In this document: positions 63,205 to 64,000 of the stretch, in pieces
Position numbering within the stretch: the first letter of the stretch is position 1
Layout: every line of letters begins with the position of its first letter
Origin: Pseudomonas bubulae
GTDB lineage: Bacteria > Pseudomonadota > Gammaproteobacteria > Pseudomonadales > Pseudomonadaceae
Assembly (NCBI RefSeq): GCF_900618535.1
Contig: NZ_UYJA01000007.1
Location: forward strand, 62,001-126,000
Reading direction: 5' to 3'
Length of the DNA: 64,000 nt
The notes under the pieces: model-generated
What the model was told of the DNA's origin: nothing
Database searches by the model: none
The model's input: only the letters and a program-made list of their open reading frames with translations
Position numbers and translations under genes: made by a program

Positions 63205-64000
63205 GTGGAAATGGATACGCTGGACCGTAAGTCCGCGGAGGTCTTTGAGGGGTACTTGGTTCGCAAAGACCTGGTGCGTACTTTTGCGCGTCAATTTCCG
63301 GTTCCGACCTATGTCGTCGAGTTCATGCTGGGTAGATACTGCGCCTCAACCGATCCCATTGAAATCGAAGAAGGTTTGGAAATCGTTCAGCGACAGCTGT
63401 CTGATCGTACCGTGCGTGCCGGCGAGGAAGAGCTTTTCAAGGCACGAGCCTACAAAACCGGCTCTGCCAAACTGATCGATATTGTCAGCGTGCGGTTTGT
63501 AGAAAAGGAAGGTGGCTACCTGGCGTCGTTACCCAGCTTGAATCTCAGCCGGGTTCGCATCCCTGACAAAATTGTGGACGATAACGAACGTCTGTTGACC
63601 GGCGGCTTTTATGCTGAGGTGACGCTGACGTACGACAGTGTTATTGCTGAAGAGAAGGGGAACGCTTTCGGTATTGCCGAGTTACGTCCCATCCAAATGT
63701 CCAAGCGTAATGTGTTGGATGTCATGGCTGAAGCCCGAGCCCAATTCAATAGCGAAGAGTGGCGGGATTTTTTGGTCCGCTCGATTGGCCTGGAATCCAA
63801 TGAGCTTTCACCGCGCGCCAAAGACGCAATTCTGTTGCGCATGGTGCCGTTCGTTGAGCGCAACTACAACATGGTCGAACTGGGGCCGCGGGGCACGGGC
63901 AAGAGTCACCTATTTCAGCAAATATCGCCCTACGCGCATTTGATCTCAGGCGGCAAAGCGACCATCGCCAAGATGTTTGTCAACAACGCCAGCGGGCAGC
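63205..64000 (+). CDS. brxL: BREX Lon-like AAA+ protein BrxL, N-terminal 265 codons (runs off window)
   Basis: The family N-terminus is visible (LVRKDLVRTFARQFPVPTYV, MLGRYCASTDPIEIEEGL), followed by an AAA+ core with Walker A LGPRGTGKSHLF near residue 227. BrxL is a DNA-binding multimeric ATPase required for phage exclusion in type I BREX. The start is set at GTG 63205, nine bases after GGAG; ATG at 63211 is the alternative. The C-terminal protease-like part is beyond the window. Confidence 0.9.
   Translation, partial: MEMDTLDRKSAEVFEGYLVRKDLVRTFARQFPVPTYVVEFMLGRYCASTDPIEIEEGLEIVQRQLSDRTVRAGEEELFKARAYKTGSAKLIDIVSVRFVEKEGGYLASLPSLNLSRVRIPDKIVDDNERLLTGGFYAEVTLTYDSVIAEEKGNAFGIAELRPIQMSKRNVLDVMAEARAQFNSEEWRDFLVRSIGLESNELSPRAKDAILLRMVPFVERNYNMVELGPRGTGKSHLFQQISPYAHLISGGKATIAKMFVNNASGQ

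Overview
The window looks like a chromosome segment of a fluorescent-group Pseudomonas. The assimilatory nitrate cluster (nasA, nirD, nirB, PP2C-kinase, nitrate permease, nasT, nasS) has the order known from Pseudomonas, coding DNA is GC-rich, and two intergenic palindromes have the GTGGGAGC...TCGCGA form of Pseudomonas REP elements. All calls rest on reading the sequence; no database search was possible.

Region 1 (1-8.2 kb): nitrate/nitrite assimilation on the minus strand. nirB and the nitrate permease gene each have a GG-N10-GC sigma-54 promoter, a two-hairpin leader whose loops fit the ANTAR target rule, and an intrinsic terminator. Together with nasT (ANTAR antiterminator) and nasS (nitrate sensor) this forms a complete transcription-antitermination circuit. 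Next to it is a relBE-type toxin-antitoxin pair whose toxin gene is broken.

Region 2 (9.4-28.6 kb): a large organosulfur scavenging block. It holds a TauD-like dioxygenase, two sulfonate-type ABC importers, one peptide-type ABC importer with fused ATPases, three flavin-dependent monooxygenase-type enzymes, an XRE-cupin regulator and an aldo/keto reductase. The likely theme is import of sulfonates, sulfate esters or thiophene-like compounds and oxidative release of sulfur.

Region 3 (28.7-35.9 kb): an orphan TccC-like insecticidal toxin subunit with an unrecognised C-terminal payload, an AraC regulator beside an EamA exporter, and an Rrf2 regulator divergent from an NDH-2-like flavoprotein, with two matching palindromic operators between them.

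Region 4 (36.1-47.0 kb): a genomic island bounded by two diverged copies (about 138 bp) of a tRNA-3'-end-plus-terminator sequence. Its cargo is two very large unshared STAND-type proteins, one with an N-terminal NERD nuclease and one with a different PD-(D/E)XK nuclease. Both resemble antiviral STAND (Avs/bNACHT-like) sensors. The integrase module is a wrecked chimera.

Region 5 (47.0 kb to the window end): a second element abutting the first at the same att sequence. It has satellite-type genes (AlpA regulator, inovirus Gp2/YfjJ-like protein), then a type I BREX operon: brxR, brxA, brxB, brxC, pglX, a GmrSD/BrxU-like type IV restriction enzyme, pglZ and brxL (cut by the window end). The two elements form a tandem defence array at one attachment site.
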